A stretch of 64,000 bases of DNA from a virus: positions 1 through 64,000 of the IMG/VR virus record IMGVR_UViG_3300021356_000012, one strand, 5' to 3'. A model generated the notes under the pieces. It worked only from the letters and a program-made list of their open reading frames with translations, was not told the DNA's origin and searched no databases. Below are positions 34,923-44,318 of the stretch, piece after piece. Position 1 is the stretch's first letter, and each line of letters starts with the position of its first letter. Made by a program: the position numbers and the translations under genes.

Positions 34923-36544
34923 GTACGTACACTAAGAATTCCTACTTAGGTAATCCAAACGTAAAACGAGATGGTGTCGCAGAAGAGTGGGACGCCAAGA
35001 AACTGCGCGAGTATAAGAAATGCATGAAAGACCCCGCATACTTCTGTCGCAAGTATGTGAAAGTCGTGCATCTTGATAAGGGTCTGGTGCCGTTCAAACT
35101 CTATCCGTATCAGGAGGAGATGTTTAAACACTTCAACGACCACCGATTCAACATCGTGTTGGCCTGTCGTCAGTCGGGTAAGTCGATTAGTTCGGTCGGG
35201 TATCTGTTGTGGTATGCACTATTCCACCCAGAGAAGACTATCGCAATCCTTGCGAACAAGGGGATGACTGCACGTGAGATGTTGGCACGGGTCACACTCA
35301 TGTTGGAGAATCTTCCGTTCTTCCTACAGCCTGGCTGTAAGGCGCTGAACAAGGGTTCACTGGAGTTCTCTAACAACTCTCGTATTATCGCTGCGGCGAC
35401 ATCTGGTTCATCTATTCGTGGTATGTCGGTCAACTTACTGTTCCTAGATGAGTTTGCGTTTGTCGAAAACGCGGCCGAGTTTTATACGTCAACCTATCCG
35501 GTAATCTCATCGGGTAAGGATACTAAAGTCATCATCACGTCAACCGCAAACGGTATCGGTAACACCTACCACAAGATATGGGAAGGTGCAGTGCAAGGTG
35601 TGAACGAATACAAACCTTTTCGTGTGGATTGGTGGGATGTCCCTGGCCGTGATGAGAAATGGAAAGAACAAACAATTGCAAACACATCTGGTTTGCAGTT
35701 TGACCAAGAATTCGGTAATACATTCTTTGGTACAGGCAACACATTGATTGAGGGTCAGGTTCTTTTGGACCTACGTGCGCGTGAACCAATACAACGTCTG
35801 GAGGGTGGGGACCTTCTAGTATATCAAGAACCCGTTGCAGGACATCAATATATCATGACCGTTGACGTTTGTCAAGGGCGTGGTCAAGATTATTCTACGT
35901 TCAACATTATCGACGTAAGCCAGACACCGTTCAAACAGGTATGCGTATATCGTAATAATATGATATCACCCATCCTGTACCCTAATATCATTTATAAGTA
36001 CGCGACACTGTATAACGAAGCGTACACAGTCATCGAGAACAATGACCAAGGAATGGTCGTGTGCGTGGGTCTATATCAGGACTTAGAGTACGAGAACATT
36101 CACCTTGAGTCTGCAATCAAATCTGACGCAATCGGTATTCGGATGGACCGAAAGGTGAAACGTATCGGATGTTCTCAGATAAAAGATATCATCGAGAACA
36201 ACAAACTAGAGGTCGTCGATGAGAACACCATCCTAGAAATATCAACGTTTGTGTCTAAGGGACAGTCGTTCGAGGCGAGTGATGGTAACCACGACGACTT
36301 GATGATGAATCTTGTAATGTTCGGTTACTTCGTGGGTACACAGGCTTGGGGTGACCTTACGGACGTTGATATCAAGCGCATGTTGTTCGACCATCGCATG
36401 AAAGAAATCGAGGATGATGTGCCCCCATTTGGTATTATAGATGACGGTAGCGATTATATACCACAACAAGACTTGACAGACCCGTTTAATCAGGGATGGC
36501 ATTCAGTAGAAGGAATAGACTTTTCACCGGCCGATGATTGGTGA
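34919..36544 (+). CDS. gp17: Terminase large subunit gp17
   Basis: This 541-residue packaging motor has a P-loop at 83-89 (CRQSGKS), the Walker B LLFLDE with D177-E178, and a coupling motif near residues 207-211 (TSTAN). The RNase-H-like nuclease domain shows D316 (TVDVCQG), E373 and D376 (VIENNDQG), and D459-D460 (NHDDLMMN). All expected catalytic elements are present. It cuts the concatemeric genome and drives it into the prohead through gp20. It overlaps gp16 by 4 bases. A late promoter follows before gp18. Confidence 0.95.
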   Translation: MSTYTKNSYLGNPNVKRDGVAEEWDAKKLREYKKCMKDPAYFCRKYVKVVHLDKGLVPFKLYPYQEEMFKHFNDHRFNIVLACRQSGKSISSVGYLLWYALFHPEKTIAILANKGMTAREMLARVTLMLENLPFFLQPGCKALNKGSLEFSNNSRIIAAATSGSSIRGMSVNLLFLDEFAFVENAAEFYTSTYPVISSGKDTKVIITSTANGIGNTYHKIWEGAVQGVNEYKPFRVDWWDVPGRDEKWKEQTIANTSGLQFDQEFGNTFFGTGNTLIEGQVLLDLRAREPIQRLEGGDLLVYQEPVAGHQYIMTVDVCQGRGQDYSTFNIIDVSQTPFKQVCVYRNNMISPILYPNIIYKYATLYNEAYTVIENNDQGMVVCVGLYQDLEYENIHLESAIKSDAIGIRMDRKVKRIGCSQIKDIIENNKLEVVDENTILEISTFVSKGQSFEASDGNHDDLMMNLVMFGYFVGTQAWGDLTDVDIKRMLFDHRMKEIEDDVPPFGIIDDGSDYIPQQDLTDPFNQGWHSVEGIDFSPADDW

Positions 36545-36556
36545 AAATCACTAATT

Positions 36557-36564
36557 TATAAATA
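36557..36564 (+). promoter_or_regulatory. T4-type late promoter TATAAATA
   Basis: An exact late box lies in the 86-base gap between gp17 and gp18, 66 bases before the gp18 ATG. It gives the highly expressed sheath gene its own late start. Confidence 0.85.
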
Positions 36565-36630
36565 GAAGTATTGAAAAAAAATCCGTATTATGTTTAACTT
36601 ATTATTCGCTACCGATTAAAGGAAAAGGTT

Positions 36631-38454
36631 ATGGCATTATCAAATCCATCTGCTTCGCCTGCCGTAACTGTAAGAGAAATTGATCTGTCTGGCGTTGCGC
36701 CAAACGTTCAAACTACTACAGGTGCATTTGTAGGCAATTTTCGATGGGGTCCAGTTGACAAAAAGGTTCTTCTATCCGGAGAAGGTGACCTAGCGTCAAC
36801 GTTCCACACGCCATCGAAAACAAACGCTGTGGACTTTATGTCTGCGGCATACTTTTTAAAATATTCTAGTTCACTTTTTGTCGTACGTCAAGTAACGTCT
36901 GACGCACTGAACGCGGCCACTTCTATAGACGAGGCTGTCTTACTGTCCCCTGCACAACCGGAAGTCCCTGCAACATATGTTGTTGACTCAGACGGTAATC
37001 CAGTTGTTGACTCAGACGGTAATCCAGTTGTTGATACTCCGGCGGTACCTGCTGTAGATGCGGTTTATTCTAACCCAGACCAAGCGGTTGTCGTTAAGAA
37101 CGCAGACGCTTGGGAGTCAATGGTATGGGATACTTCACTAGGTTCATTCGTTGCAAAGTACCCTGGCCTTCTAGGTAACTCACTGTCCGTACATGTATAT
37201 ACTGCAGAGATGACTTCTGCAAATTTCTCTGGATGGGCGTACTCTAACTGGTTTACTGGTGCACCAGAGACATCTCCATTCGCAGAAGACCGTGGTTGTC
37301 ACCATGATGAGGTCCACGTAGTTGTAACAGATAGACTAGGTCACATCACAGGTACTCCTGGCTCAGTATTAGAGACATTCCCATTCGTATCAGTCGCCGC
37401 CGATGCAAAGGCACCGGACGGTTCACCTAACTACATCAAGGACGTAATTGATACACAATCTGCATACGTATGGTTCGGTGGTTTTGGTGATGAACTATCA
37501 TGGGGTGCAAATTCTGGTTCAGAGGCTATAGTAGGTTCTGACACACACTTCGGTGGTTCTGGTGCAGCAAGCGCAGACTTCGACGGCGGTGCAGACTCAG
37601 GTCAATTAGGGACATTCGACTACAGTCCGTTTGCAGATGTAGACGACGTACAGGTAGACTTCCTAATTTGTCCAGCCGAAGGTGACATCTCCGCATTAAA
37701 CGCTATCGCAGTTAAACGTAAAGATTGCGTTGCAGTCGCATCACCACCAAGGGCTATGGTATCTAACCCAGTCCAAGTAGAGTCGTGGGCAAAGAGTCTA
37801 ACATTTAGTTCATCATACGTTGTCATCGACAACAACTGGTTAAAAGTGTACGACAAGTACAATGACCAATATGTTACTATCCCAGCGGCATCGTCTACTG
37901 CGGGTGTTATGGCGGCAACTGACGCAAGTGCAGCGCCATGGTTCTCACCAGCAGGTCAGCGTCGTGGTCAGTACCTAGGCGTAACTGACATCGTCGCCCA
38001 TCCAGACAAGGGTGACCGAGACATGCTATATAAAGTAGGCGTTAACCCTATCGCAAACATCCCAGGCCAAGGTGTCATCCTATTTGGTGACAAGACGTTC
38101 CTAAACCGTCCGTCTGCATTCGACCGCATCAATGTCCGTCGTATGTTCTTAGCGATTGAGCGTTCAATCTCAATTGCCGGTCGTAACGTAATGTTTGAGT
38201 TCAACGATGAGTTCACTCGTGCAGAGTTTGTAAACATCGTAGAACCACTACTACGTGAGATTCAGGGTCGTCGAGGTATCACTGACTTTAGAGTAGTCTG
38301 TGATGAAACTAACAATACTCCTGCTGTCGTTGACCGCAACGAGTTCGTCGCATCTATCTTCATCAAGCCTGCACGTTCTATCAACTTCGTGACACTAAAC
38401 TTTGTCGCAGTTCGTAGTGGTGTGGATTTTGAAGAAGTTGTTGGCGTAGTATAA
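36631..38454 (+). CDS. gp18: Tail sheath protein gp18
   Basis: This 607-residue protein begins with SNPSASPAVTVREIDLSG, then TTGAFVGNFRWGPVD. Late in the chain it has FLNRPSAFDRINVRRMFL and IEPLLREIQ-type segments, which is the usual contractile sheath fold. The C-terminal domain (AFDRINVRRMF to GVDFEEVVGV) is the conserved handshake region. Residues about 117-134 hold a direct repeat of VDSDGNPV, encoded by a 24-bp tandem duplication, which marks a surface insertion. It is followed after 10 bases by the tube gene. Confidence 0.95.
   Translation: MALSNPSASPAVTVREIDLSGVAPNVQTTTGAFVGNFRWGPVDKKVLLSGEGDLASTFHTPSKTNAVDFMSAAYFLKYSSSLFVVRQVTSDALNAATSIDEAVLLSPAQPEVPATYVVDSDGNPVVDSDGNPVVDTPAVPAVDAVYSNPDQAVVVKNADAWESMVWDTSLGSFVAKYPGLLGNSLSVHVYTAEMTSANFSGWAYSNWFTGAPETSPFAEDRGCHHDEVHVVVTDRLGHITGTPGSVLETFPFVSVAADAKAPDGSPNYIKDVIDTQSAYVWFGGFGDELSWGANSGSEAIVGSDTHFGGSGAASADFDGGADSGQLGTFDYSPFADVDDVQVDFLICPAEGDISALNAIAVKRKDCVAVASPPRAMVSNPVQVESWAKSLTFSSSYVVIDNNWLKVYDKYNDQYVTIPAASSTAGVMAATDASAAPWFSPAGQRRGQYLGVTDIVAHPDKGDRDMLYKVGVNPIANIPGQGVILFGDKTFLNRPSAFDRINVRRMFLAIERSISIAGRNVMFEFNDEFTRAEFVNIVEPLLREIQGRRGITDFRVVCDETNNTPAVVDRNEFVASIFIKPARSINFVTLNFVAVRSGVDFEEVVGVV
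36979..37034 (+). repeat. 24-bp tandem duplication inside the tail sheath gene
   Basis: The 24-base unit occupies 36979-37002 and 37003-37026 without a mismatch, followed by 8 bases of a third copy (37027-37034). It encodes two VDSDGNPV units in frame. Identical copies suggest a recent slippage event. Confidence 0.9.
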
Positions 38455-38464
38455 GGAGATAGTC

Positions 38465-38986
38465 ATGTCACTTAGAGTCGATGATTTTAAAGCAAAACTA
38501 AAGGGCGGCGGTGCACGCTCCAATCTATTCAAAGCGACCGTTAACTTCCCTGCATACGCAGGTGGTGACGCGGAACTAACTTCATTCATGTGTAAGGCTG
38601 CACAGTTGCCTGCATCTGTAATGAACGTTATTGAAGTTCCATTCCGTGGTCGTCAGTTGAAGATTGCAGGTGACCGTACATTCGAACCTTGGAACGTAAC
38701 CGTATTGAACGATACAGGTTTTGAGGTACGTAACGCTATGGAACGTTGGATGAACGGTATCAATGCACACAGTGCAAACACTGGTCTAACCAACCCTGTT
38801 ACATATCAAGCAGATTTGATTGTAGAACAACTTGACAAAGACGGTTCAGTCATCAAAACTTATAACTTCCGTGGTTGTTTCCCAACCAACATGTCTTCGA
38901 TAGACGTGAGTTATGAGAACGAAGCGATTGAAGAGTTCACTGTCGAATTCCAAGTGCAATACTGGGAAGCGAATACAACAAGTTAA
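38465..38986 (+). CDS. gp19: Tail tube protein gp19
   Basis: This 173-residue protein shows the gp19 pattern: an N-terminal VDDFKAKLKGGGARSNLFKA, then FMCKAAQLPAS, VPFRGRQLKIAGDRTF, and WNVTVLNDTGFEVRNAMERW near residue 80. T4 gp19 has 163 residues. It stacks as hexamers to form the inner tube inside the gp18 sheath. It starts 10 bases after gp18 with AAGGAGA before the ATG. The related fold appears again in the gene at 44378. Confidence 0.95.
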   Translation: MSLRVDDFKAKLKGGGARSNLFKATVNFPAYAGGDAELTSFMCKAAQLPASVMNVIEVPFRGRQLKIAGDRTFEPWNVTVLNDTGFEVRNAMERWMNGINAHSANTGLTNPVTYQADLIVEQLDKDGSVIKTYNFRGCFPTNMSSIDVSYENEAIEEFTVEFQVQYWEANTTS

Positions 38987-39007
38987 ATATGATATACATA
39001 TAGAATC

Positions 39008-39027
39008 GGTGGGGGTAAAACCCCACC
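39008..39027 (+). terminator. Hairpin after gp19, possible terminator
   Basis: GGTGGGG (39008-39014) pairs with CCCCACC (39021-39027) around a 6-base loop. The downstream sequence is CATTCAT without a T run, so it may attenuate or stabilise the gp19 mRNA rather than terminate fully. Confidence 0.55.
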
Positions 39028-39047
39028 CATTCATAATGTGAGGCATC

Positions 39048-40562
39048 ATGGCAGAGAACAACAACATTTTTCAGGCGTTCGGATTCGAGTTAAAACGAAT
39101 CGCAAAACAACGAGAGGAAGATAAGAAGGCACCATCCATCGTACCAAAAATCGATGAGGATGGGGCTGGTTATGTCACTGCATCTGGTTCCTATTTCGGT
39201 CAGTACATCGACCTTGACGGTACTGGCGCAAAGGACAATCAAGAGCTCATTCGCAAATATCGCGTAATTGCAGAACATCCAGAAGTTGATGCTGCGATTG
39301 AAGATATCGTGAACGAGGCGATTGTCGCGGGTGAGTTGGAATCCACAATCACCATCAATCTGGACAAAGTAGAAGCTCCAGACCGAATTAAAAAGACTGT
39401 CACCGAGGAGTTCAACAACATTGTCTCAATGTTTAACTTCGAAGAATACGGGCACGATATATTTCGTTCGTGGTACGTAGACGGTCGTCTATACCATCAC
39501 CTTGTGGTCAACGAGTTAAACTTAAAGGCGGGCATCCAAGAAATCCGTCCTATTGATTCAACTAAGATTCGCAAGGTAAAAGAAATCCAACATAAGAAAG
39601 ACCCTAAGACAGGTGCAAAACTTGTAGATAAAGTCAATGACTTTTACATCTACCAAGAACGCGCAGGCGCTAACAATGGTATCAAGTTGACCAGCGACTC
39701 CGTATCTTATGTTACTTCAGGATTGTTAGACACGTCGAAGAAGCGTGTACTATCATATATGCACAAGGCAATCAAGCCGGTCAATCAGTTGCGTATGATG
39801 GAAGACTCTCTAGTCATCTATCGTATGGCACGTGCACCAGAACGTCGTATCTTCTACATCGACGTGGGTAACCTACCGAAGGGTAAGGCAGAACAACACA
39901 TCAAGGACATCATGTCGCGTTACCGCAACAAGGTGGTCTATGATGCGAACTCTGGTGAAATTAAAGATGACCGCAAACACATGTCGATGCTAGAAGACTT
40001 CTGGTTACCACGTCGTGAAGGTGGACGTGGTACTGAGATAAGTACACTGCCTGGGGGCGAGAACTTAGGTCAGATCGACGATATCCTTTATTTCCAAAAG
40101 AAGCTGTACCGTTCATTGAACGTACCATTGAATCGTCTGGAGCAAGAGGCTCAGTTCTCACTGGGTAGGTCAACGGAAATCAACCGTGACGAAGTTAAGT
40201 TCCAGAAATTTATTGACCGTCTCCGTAAGAAATTCTCAGGACTCTTCATCGGTGTTCTAAAAAAACAGTTAATCATGAAGGGTGTCTGCACCGAGCAGGA
40301 TTGGGAAGAATGGAGAACGGAAATACAGGTTGACTACAACCGTGATAACCATTTTGCAGAGATGAAGGACGCAGAGATTCTGCGTGAGCGTCTACAGACA
40401 ATGGACCAGATATCACAATATGTAGGTGAATATTTCTCACGTGAGTGGGTAATGAAAAACGTCATGATGTTTAATGACGAAGACATTGAAAATATGCGTA
40501 AGGAAGTTGAGGGAGAAAATTCCCGAGGCGAAGACAACGCGGATGAAGAACCGGAGATGTAA
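39048..40562 (+). CDS. gp20: Portal protein gp20
   Basis: This 504-residue protein has the gp20 landmarks: EVDAAIEDIVNEAIVA near residue 77, FRSWYVDGRLYHHLV near residue 140, IRPIDSTKIRKV, then RMARAPERRIFYIDVGNLP near residue 265 and LGRSTEINRDEVKFQKFI near residue 370. It forms the 12-subunit ring at the head vertex through which gp17 packages DNA, and it nucleates prohead assembly. The C-terminus is acidic. It is followed after 3 bases by the core protein gene. Confidence 0.95.
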   Translation: MAENNNIFQAFGFELKRIAKQREEDKKAPSIVPKIDEDGAGYVTASGSYFGQYIDLDGTGAKDNQELIRKYRVIAEHPEVDAAIEDIVNEAIVAGELESTITINLDKVEAPDRIKKTVTEEFNNIVSMFNFEEYGHDIFRSWYVDGRLYHHLVVNELNLKAGIQEIRPIDSTKIRKVKEIQHKKDPKTGAKLVDKVNDFYIYQERAGANNGIKLTSDSVSYVTSGLLDTSKKRVLSYMHKAIKPVNQLRMMEDSLVIYRMARAPERRIFYIDVGNLPKGKAEQHIKDIMSRYRNKVVYDANSGEIKDDRKHMSMLEDFWLPRREGGRGTEISTLPGGENLGQIDDILYFQKKLYRSLNVPLNRLEQEAQFSLGRSTEINRDEVKFQKFIDRLRKKFSGLFIGVLKKQLIMKGVCTEQDWEEWRTEIQVDYNRDNHFAEMKDAEILRERLQTMDQISQYVGEYFSREWVMKNVMMFNDEDIENMRKEVEGENSRGEDNADEEPEM

Positions 40563-40565
40563 ATA

Positions 40566-40919
40566 ATGAGCGATGAACAATCACAAGATGTTGAAACACT
40601 TGAGTTGGACAACGACGTAGAGACTACTGAAGAAGAGGTCGCCGTTGACCCTACTATGAGCTTTGTCGATGCACTTGCATCGGGAAACTTTAATGATGCA
40701 GAAACACTATTTAATGATATTCTAGGTGACAAGTTGCAAGACACACTTGACGCAGAGAAAATCGCTGTCGCTGGACAGATATTTAATGGTGAACCAGATT
40801 ATGAGGAAGACTTTACCGAAGATGATGTTGAGTATGGTGAAGAGGCCTCGGAGTTTGGTTCTGCTGAAGAAGTTGAGGTCGAAGAGACCGACGAAGAAGT
40901 CGTAGAAACTGAAGAGTGA
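40566..40919 (+). CDS. gp67: Prohead core protein, gp67-like
   Basis: This 117-residue, very acidic protein lies between gp20 and gp21, the position of gp67/gp68 in T4. The middle (SFVDALASGNFNDAETLFNDILGDKL, split as SFVDALASGNFND and AETLFNDILGDKL) resembles the conserved core of gp67 proteins in marine T4-like phages. Both ends are Glu/Asp-rich. Core proteins form the scaffold inside the prohead and are cleaved by gp21. The assignment rests on position, acidity and that short motif. Confidence 0.65.
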   Translation: MSDEQSQDVETLELDNDVETTEEEVAVDPTMSFVDALASGNFNDAETLFNDILGDKLQDTLDAEKIAVAGQIFNGEPDYEEDFTEDDVEYGEEASEFGSAEEVEVEETDEEVVETEE

Positions 40920-40972
40920 TAAACATCGGGCAGCTGTCCGTTTAGTAAATTATTCCTTGTTAGAACCGTATC

Positions 40973-40995
40973 ACGCCTCTCTGTAGGGGCGTTTT
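40973..40995 (+). terminator. Intrinsic terminator after the gp67-like gene
   Basis: ACGCCTC (40973-40979) pairs with GGGGCGT (40986-40992), with one G-T wobble, around a 6-base loop. A short T run follows to 40995. Confidence 0.7.
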
Positions 40996-41031
40996 GCATT
41001 ACGTTATAACAAAATGTTACGTTAAAAATTT

Positions 41032-41054
41032 TTTTTGTATAAATAATACAAAAA
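41032..41054 (+). promoter_or_regulatory. T4-type late promoter in a 9-bp hairpin
   Basis: The box TATAAATA (41038-41045) spans the left arm and loop of TTTTTGTAT (41032-41040) pairing with ATACAAAAA (41046-41054). The ribosome site GAGGG (41055-41059) abuts the right arm. It starts the small gene and gp21. Confidence 0.75.
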
Positions 41055-41063
41055 GAGGGTGTT

Positions 41064-41261
41064 ATGAAAACATTTCGACAACTAAGAGAAAATAAGGCTG
41101 TCTTTAATAAAAAGATGGGCGGTTATCCGGTTGTCATCACCAAGATGCCGAAAGGCTTCGAATTGAAGATTGACGGTGATAATGTAGATGTTTTCAAAAC
41201 ACAACGTGAGGCGGAGAAAACCGCGAAACAGGTCCTCAAGGACTTAGGAAAAATAAAATGA
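41064..41261 (+). CDS. Small conserved protein in the gp68 position
   Basis: This 65-residue basic protein begins MKTFRQLRE. It contains VVITKMPKGFELKIDGDNVD and a C-terminal helix with TQREAEKTAKQVLKDL. The same pattern (a short beta hairpin then an A-E-K helix) is known from small genes before gp21 in marine T4-like phages. The position matches T4 gp68, a prohead core protein, but the sequence does not prove that. It overlaps gp21 by 4 bases (ATGA). Confidence 0.6.
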   Translation: MKTFRQLRENKAVFNKKMGGYPVVITKMPKGFELKIDGDNVDVFKTQREAEKTAKQVLKDLGKIK

Positions 41262-41917
41262 AACTGATTAGCGAATACGTAGAAGACGACATCGAATGCA
41301 TCGTTGAAGCCAAAGAGAACGGCGAGAAGAACTATGTCATTGAAGGTGTGTTCGCGCAAGCAGATCAAAAGAATCGTAACGGCCGTGTTTACCCTAAGGC
41401 AATTATGGAAAGGGCGGTAGGCACGTACGTTGAAAATCAGGTTAGCAAGAAAAGGGCCGTCGGTGAACTGAATCACCCAGAGGGCCCGACTGTTAACTTG
41501 GATAAAGTTTCCCACTTAATTACTGACTTGAAATTGGAAGGTAATAATGTGATTGGAAAGGCACAAATATTGGATACTCCAATGGGTCAGATTGTAAAAG
41601 GTCTCCTAGAGGGCGGTGTTCAATTAGGCGTGTCAACTCGTGGAATGGGAAGTCTTGAGAGTAGAAACGGCGTCATGTACGTCAAAGAGGATTTCATCCT
41701 TAGTACGGTAGATATCGTACAGGACCCCTCTGCACCAGATGCATTTGTTAATGGTATAATGGAAGGTGTAGATTGGGTTTGGAATAACGGAATCCTAGAG
41801 CCTCAAGCGATTGAAGAGATAGAGACTGAAATCAAAACAGCACCGGCTGCAGTTCGACCTGAAGTGCAAATACGTGAGTTTAAGAATTTCCTCTCGTTAA
41901 TCAAATCTAAACTATAA
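41258..41917 (+). CDS. gp21: Prohead core protease gp21
   Basis: This 219-residue serine protease shows the T4 gp21 family pattern. GVFAQADQKNRNGRVYP lies near residue 30, GELNHPEG carries the presumed catalytic H73, and GVSTRG carries the presumed nucleophile S126. The family processes the core, scaffold and capsid proteins during maturation. T4 gp21 is about the same size (212 residues). It overlaps the gp68-position gene by 4 bases and precedes the scaffold after 10 bases. Confidence 0.9.
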   Translation: MKLISEYVEDDIECIVEAKENGEKNYVIEGVFAQADQKNRNGRVYPKAIMERAVGTYVENQVSKKRAVGELNHPEGPTVNLDKVSHLITDLKLEGNNVIGKAQILDTPMGQIVKGLLEGGVQLGVSTRGMGSLESRNGVMYVKEDFILSTVDIVQDPSAPDAFVNGIMEGVDWVWNNGILEPQAIEEIETEIKTAPAAVRPEVQIREFKNFLSLIKSKL

Positions 41918-41927
41918 GGAGTCATCT

Positions 41928-42983
41928 ATGACTGATCTTAATCAAGAAGTCGAAGTTGAAATCCGCGATACAGATGTTGAAACTAACGATGTAGCGGAGG
42001 AGACTCTTGACGAAGCGAAAGAGCCAGGTACTAACGGCGATGCAAAATCTGTGAAGGGACAACCTGTCTCTGAGCCAGAGTCAATCGCATCTGTCGATAA
42101 AGCTGCAAAAGGCGCTACGACAAAACAATCACCACCAAAGACTAAGGCAGGTATGTTGAACGCAATGTATCAGACTGCTTCAAAAATGAAGAAGACTGAC
42201 CTAATGGCGGCGTACAAATCTGTATGTGAAGCGGCAGGTGTTGAGCTAGAAGATGTAGCGGAACTTGACACATCTGCAGAACTATCTGCAATCGTTGAAG
42301 GTGAAGCGACTCTATCTGAAGAATTCAAGGAAAAGACTGCGGTAATCTTCGAAGCAGCGGTAAAGACTAAGCTGTCTGAAGAAGTCACACGTCTTGAAGA
42401 ACAGTATGCTGAAGAACTAGCCGAAGAGGTATCTTCTATCAAGGAAGACCTAGTCGGTAAAGTAGATTCATACCTAAACTATGTAGTTGAATCTTGGATG
42501 GAAGAAAACAAGTTGGCGGTACAGAACGGACTACGTACTGAAATCGCTGAAAACTTCATGAACTCAATGAAGGACCTATTCGTAGAGTCTTACGTTGAAG
42601 TTCCTGAGTCTAAGGTAGACCTAGTTGATGAACTAGCAGAGCAAGTATCTGAGTTGGAAGAGAAACTAAACTCAACTACTGGTGACGCTATTTCACTTGC
42701 AGAGGAACTAGAGACTTACAAGCGTAACACTATTATCGCTGAAGCCTCTCGTGACCTTGCAGACACTCAAGCAGAAAAGTTACGTGAACTTGCAGAGAGC
42801 GTAGACTTCGAGAGCGAAGACCAATTCGTCAAGAAAGTTGCGACTATCAAAGAATCATACTTTTCAAAAGAAATCCCAGAGCAAATTGAAGAATCAGTTT
42901 CAGAAGAAGCTGAAGAAGAAGTGGAAGTATCCGGCCTAATGGAGAACTACTTGACTGCTCTACGTAAAACCTCTAAAAAATAA
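41928..42983 (+). CDS. gp22: Prohead scaffold protein gp22
   Basis: This 351-residue protein is highly acidic and almost entirely helical (LEEQYAEELAEEVSSIKEDL, LAEQVSELEEKLNS). This is the usual gp22 composition, and it lies between gp21 and gp23. It forms the inner scaffold that shapes the capsid and is degraded by gp21. An AAGGAGT site precedes the ATG. T4 gp22 has 269 residues; the extra length lies mostly in the acidic N-terminal ~70 residues. Confidence 0.85.
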   Translation: MTDLNQEVEVEIRDTDVETNDVAEETLDEAKEPGTNGDAKSVKGQPVSEPESIASVDKAAKGATTKQSPPKTKAGMLNAMYQTASKMKKTDLMAAYKSVCEAAGVELEDVAELDTSAELSAIVEGEATLSEEFKEKTAVIFEAAVKTKLSEEVTRLEEQYAEELAEEVSSIKEDLVGKVDSYLNYVVESWMEENKLAVQNGLRTEIAENFMNSMKDLFVESYVEVPESKVDLVDELAEQVSELEEKLNSTTGDAISLAEELETYKRNTIIAEASRDLADTQAEKLRELAESVDFESEDQFVKKVATIKESYFSKEIPEQIEESVSEEAEEEVEVSGLMENYLTALRKTSKK

Positions 42984-42994
42984 GGAAGACTGAA

Positions 42995-44272
42995 ATGAAT
43001 CAATCATTCGACAAATTGATCGAAAAGTGGTCTCCAGTTCTTAATGAAGAATCTGCGGGCACTATCACGGATCATCACAAGAAGGCTGTAACTGCAGCTA
43101 TCCTAGAAAACCAAGAACGCGCAATGATCGAAGAGCGCACTGCAATGTCTGGCTTCATCACTGAAGATGTAGCAGGTGGTGCGAACACTGGTTCTGCAGC
43201 GAACTGGGACCCAGTCCTAATCTCGCTAGTACGTCGTGCAATGCCAAACCTAATGGCGTATGACATCTGTGGTGTTCAGCCAATGTCTGGTCCAACTGGC
43301 CTAATCTTCGCGATGAAGTCACGTTACGGTTCAGGTAAGACTACTTCACCAGAAGCCCTATTCCAAGAAGCTGATACTGGTTTCTCTGGTCAAGGTGCTC
43401 ACCCTGCAGGCGAAGCGATGCCAACTGCATCTGCTGAGTCTCTAGGCGCAGGCGGTGTTGACGTTAACGGCAACCCATCCGGCGATTTCTCAGAGATGGG
43501 TTTCACTATCGAGAAGGCGACTGTAACTGCTAAGTCACGTGCATTGAAGGCGGAATACTCGCTAGAACTTGCACAAGACTTGAAAGCGATTCACGGCCTA
43601 GACGCTGAAACTGAGTTGGCGAACATCTTGTCAACTGAGATTCTAGCGGAAATCAACCGTGAAGTTGTTCACGCTATCAACTCTACTGCAATCCAAGGTG
43701 CAACTACTGGTAACATCAATGTCCCAGGCACTTTCGACCTAGACCTAGACGCTGATGGCCGTTGGTCTGCAGAGAAGTTCAAGGGTCTAGTTGTACAACT
43801 TGACCGTGAAGCAAACCAAATCGCGAAAGAAACTCGTCGCGGTAAGGGTAACGTCGTAGTATGTTCTTCTGACGTTGCAACTGCACTAGCAGCTTCTGGT
43901 ATGTTGGACTACACTCCAGCGATGTCTACTTCATTGTCAATCGACGATACTGGTAACACTTTCGCAGGTACTCTAAACGGTCGCATCAAGGTCTACATCG
44001 ACCCATATGCATCAGCTGACTACATCACTGTAGGCTACAAGGGTACTAACGCATACGACGCAGGTATCTTCTACTGCCCATACGTACCACTACAGATGGT
44101 CAAGGCAGTTGGCGAGAATGACTTCCAGCCACGTATCGGGTTCAAGACTCGTTACGGCATGGTGTCAAACCCATTCGTAGGTGCAACCCCACCAAGCGGT
44201 ATCGCACCAAACAACATCTACTACCGTTCATTCGCGGTAGCGAACATCATGGGTACTTCTGGTACTGTATAA
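42995..44272 (+). CDS. gp23: Major capsid protein gp23
   Basis: This 425-residue protein has the gp23 landmarks: NWDPVLISLVRRAMPNLMAYDI near residue 70 (split as NWDPVLISLV and RRAMPNLMAYDI), GVQPMSGPTGLIFAM-x-SRY near residue 92, and TVTAKSRALKAEYSLELAQDLKA near residue 175. The C-terminal part ends with RIGFKTRYGMVSNPF. It forms the hexamers of the head. T4 gp23 has 521 residues; marine versions are often shorter, as here. A UUCG terminator follows. Confidence 0.97.
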   Translation: MNQSFDKLIEKWSPVLNEESAGTITDHHKKAVTAAILENQERAMIEERTAMSGFITEDVAGGANTGSAANWDPVLISLVRRAMPNLMAYDICGVQPMSGPTGLIFAMKSRYGSGKTTSPEALFQEADTGFSGQGAHPAGEAMPTASAESLGAGGVDVNGNPSGDFSEMGFTIEKATVTAKSRALKAEYSLELAQDLKAIHGLDAETELANILSTEILAEINREVVHAINSTAIQGATTGNINVPGTFDLDLDADGRWSAEKFKGLVVQLDREANQIAKETRRGKGNVVVCSSDVATALAASGMLDYTPAMSTSLSIDDTGNTFAGTLNGRIKVYIDPYASADYITVGYKGTNAYDAGIFYCPYVPLQMVKAVGENDFQPRIGFKTRYGMVSNPFVGATPPSGIAPNNIYYRSFAVANIMGTSGTV

Positions 44273-44318
44273 GTCCCATTAGTTCAATAAAAAGAACTGG
44301 CTTCAAGCTAGTCATTTT

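Noticed and set aside
40927-40940. CGGGCAGCTGTCCG palindrome
   Set aside because: It has no loop bases and no T run, and a proper terminator lies just downstream, so I do not annotate it as a terminator.
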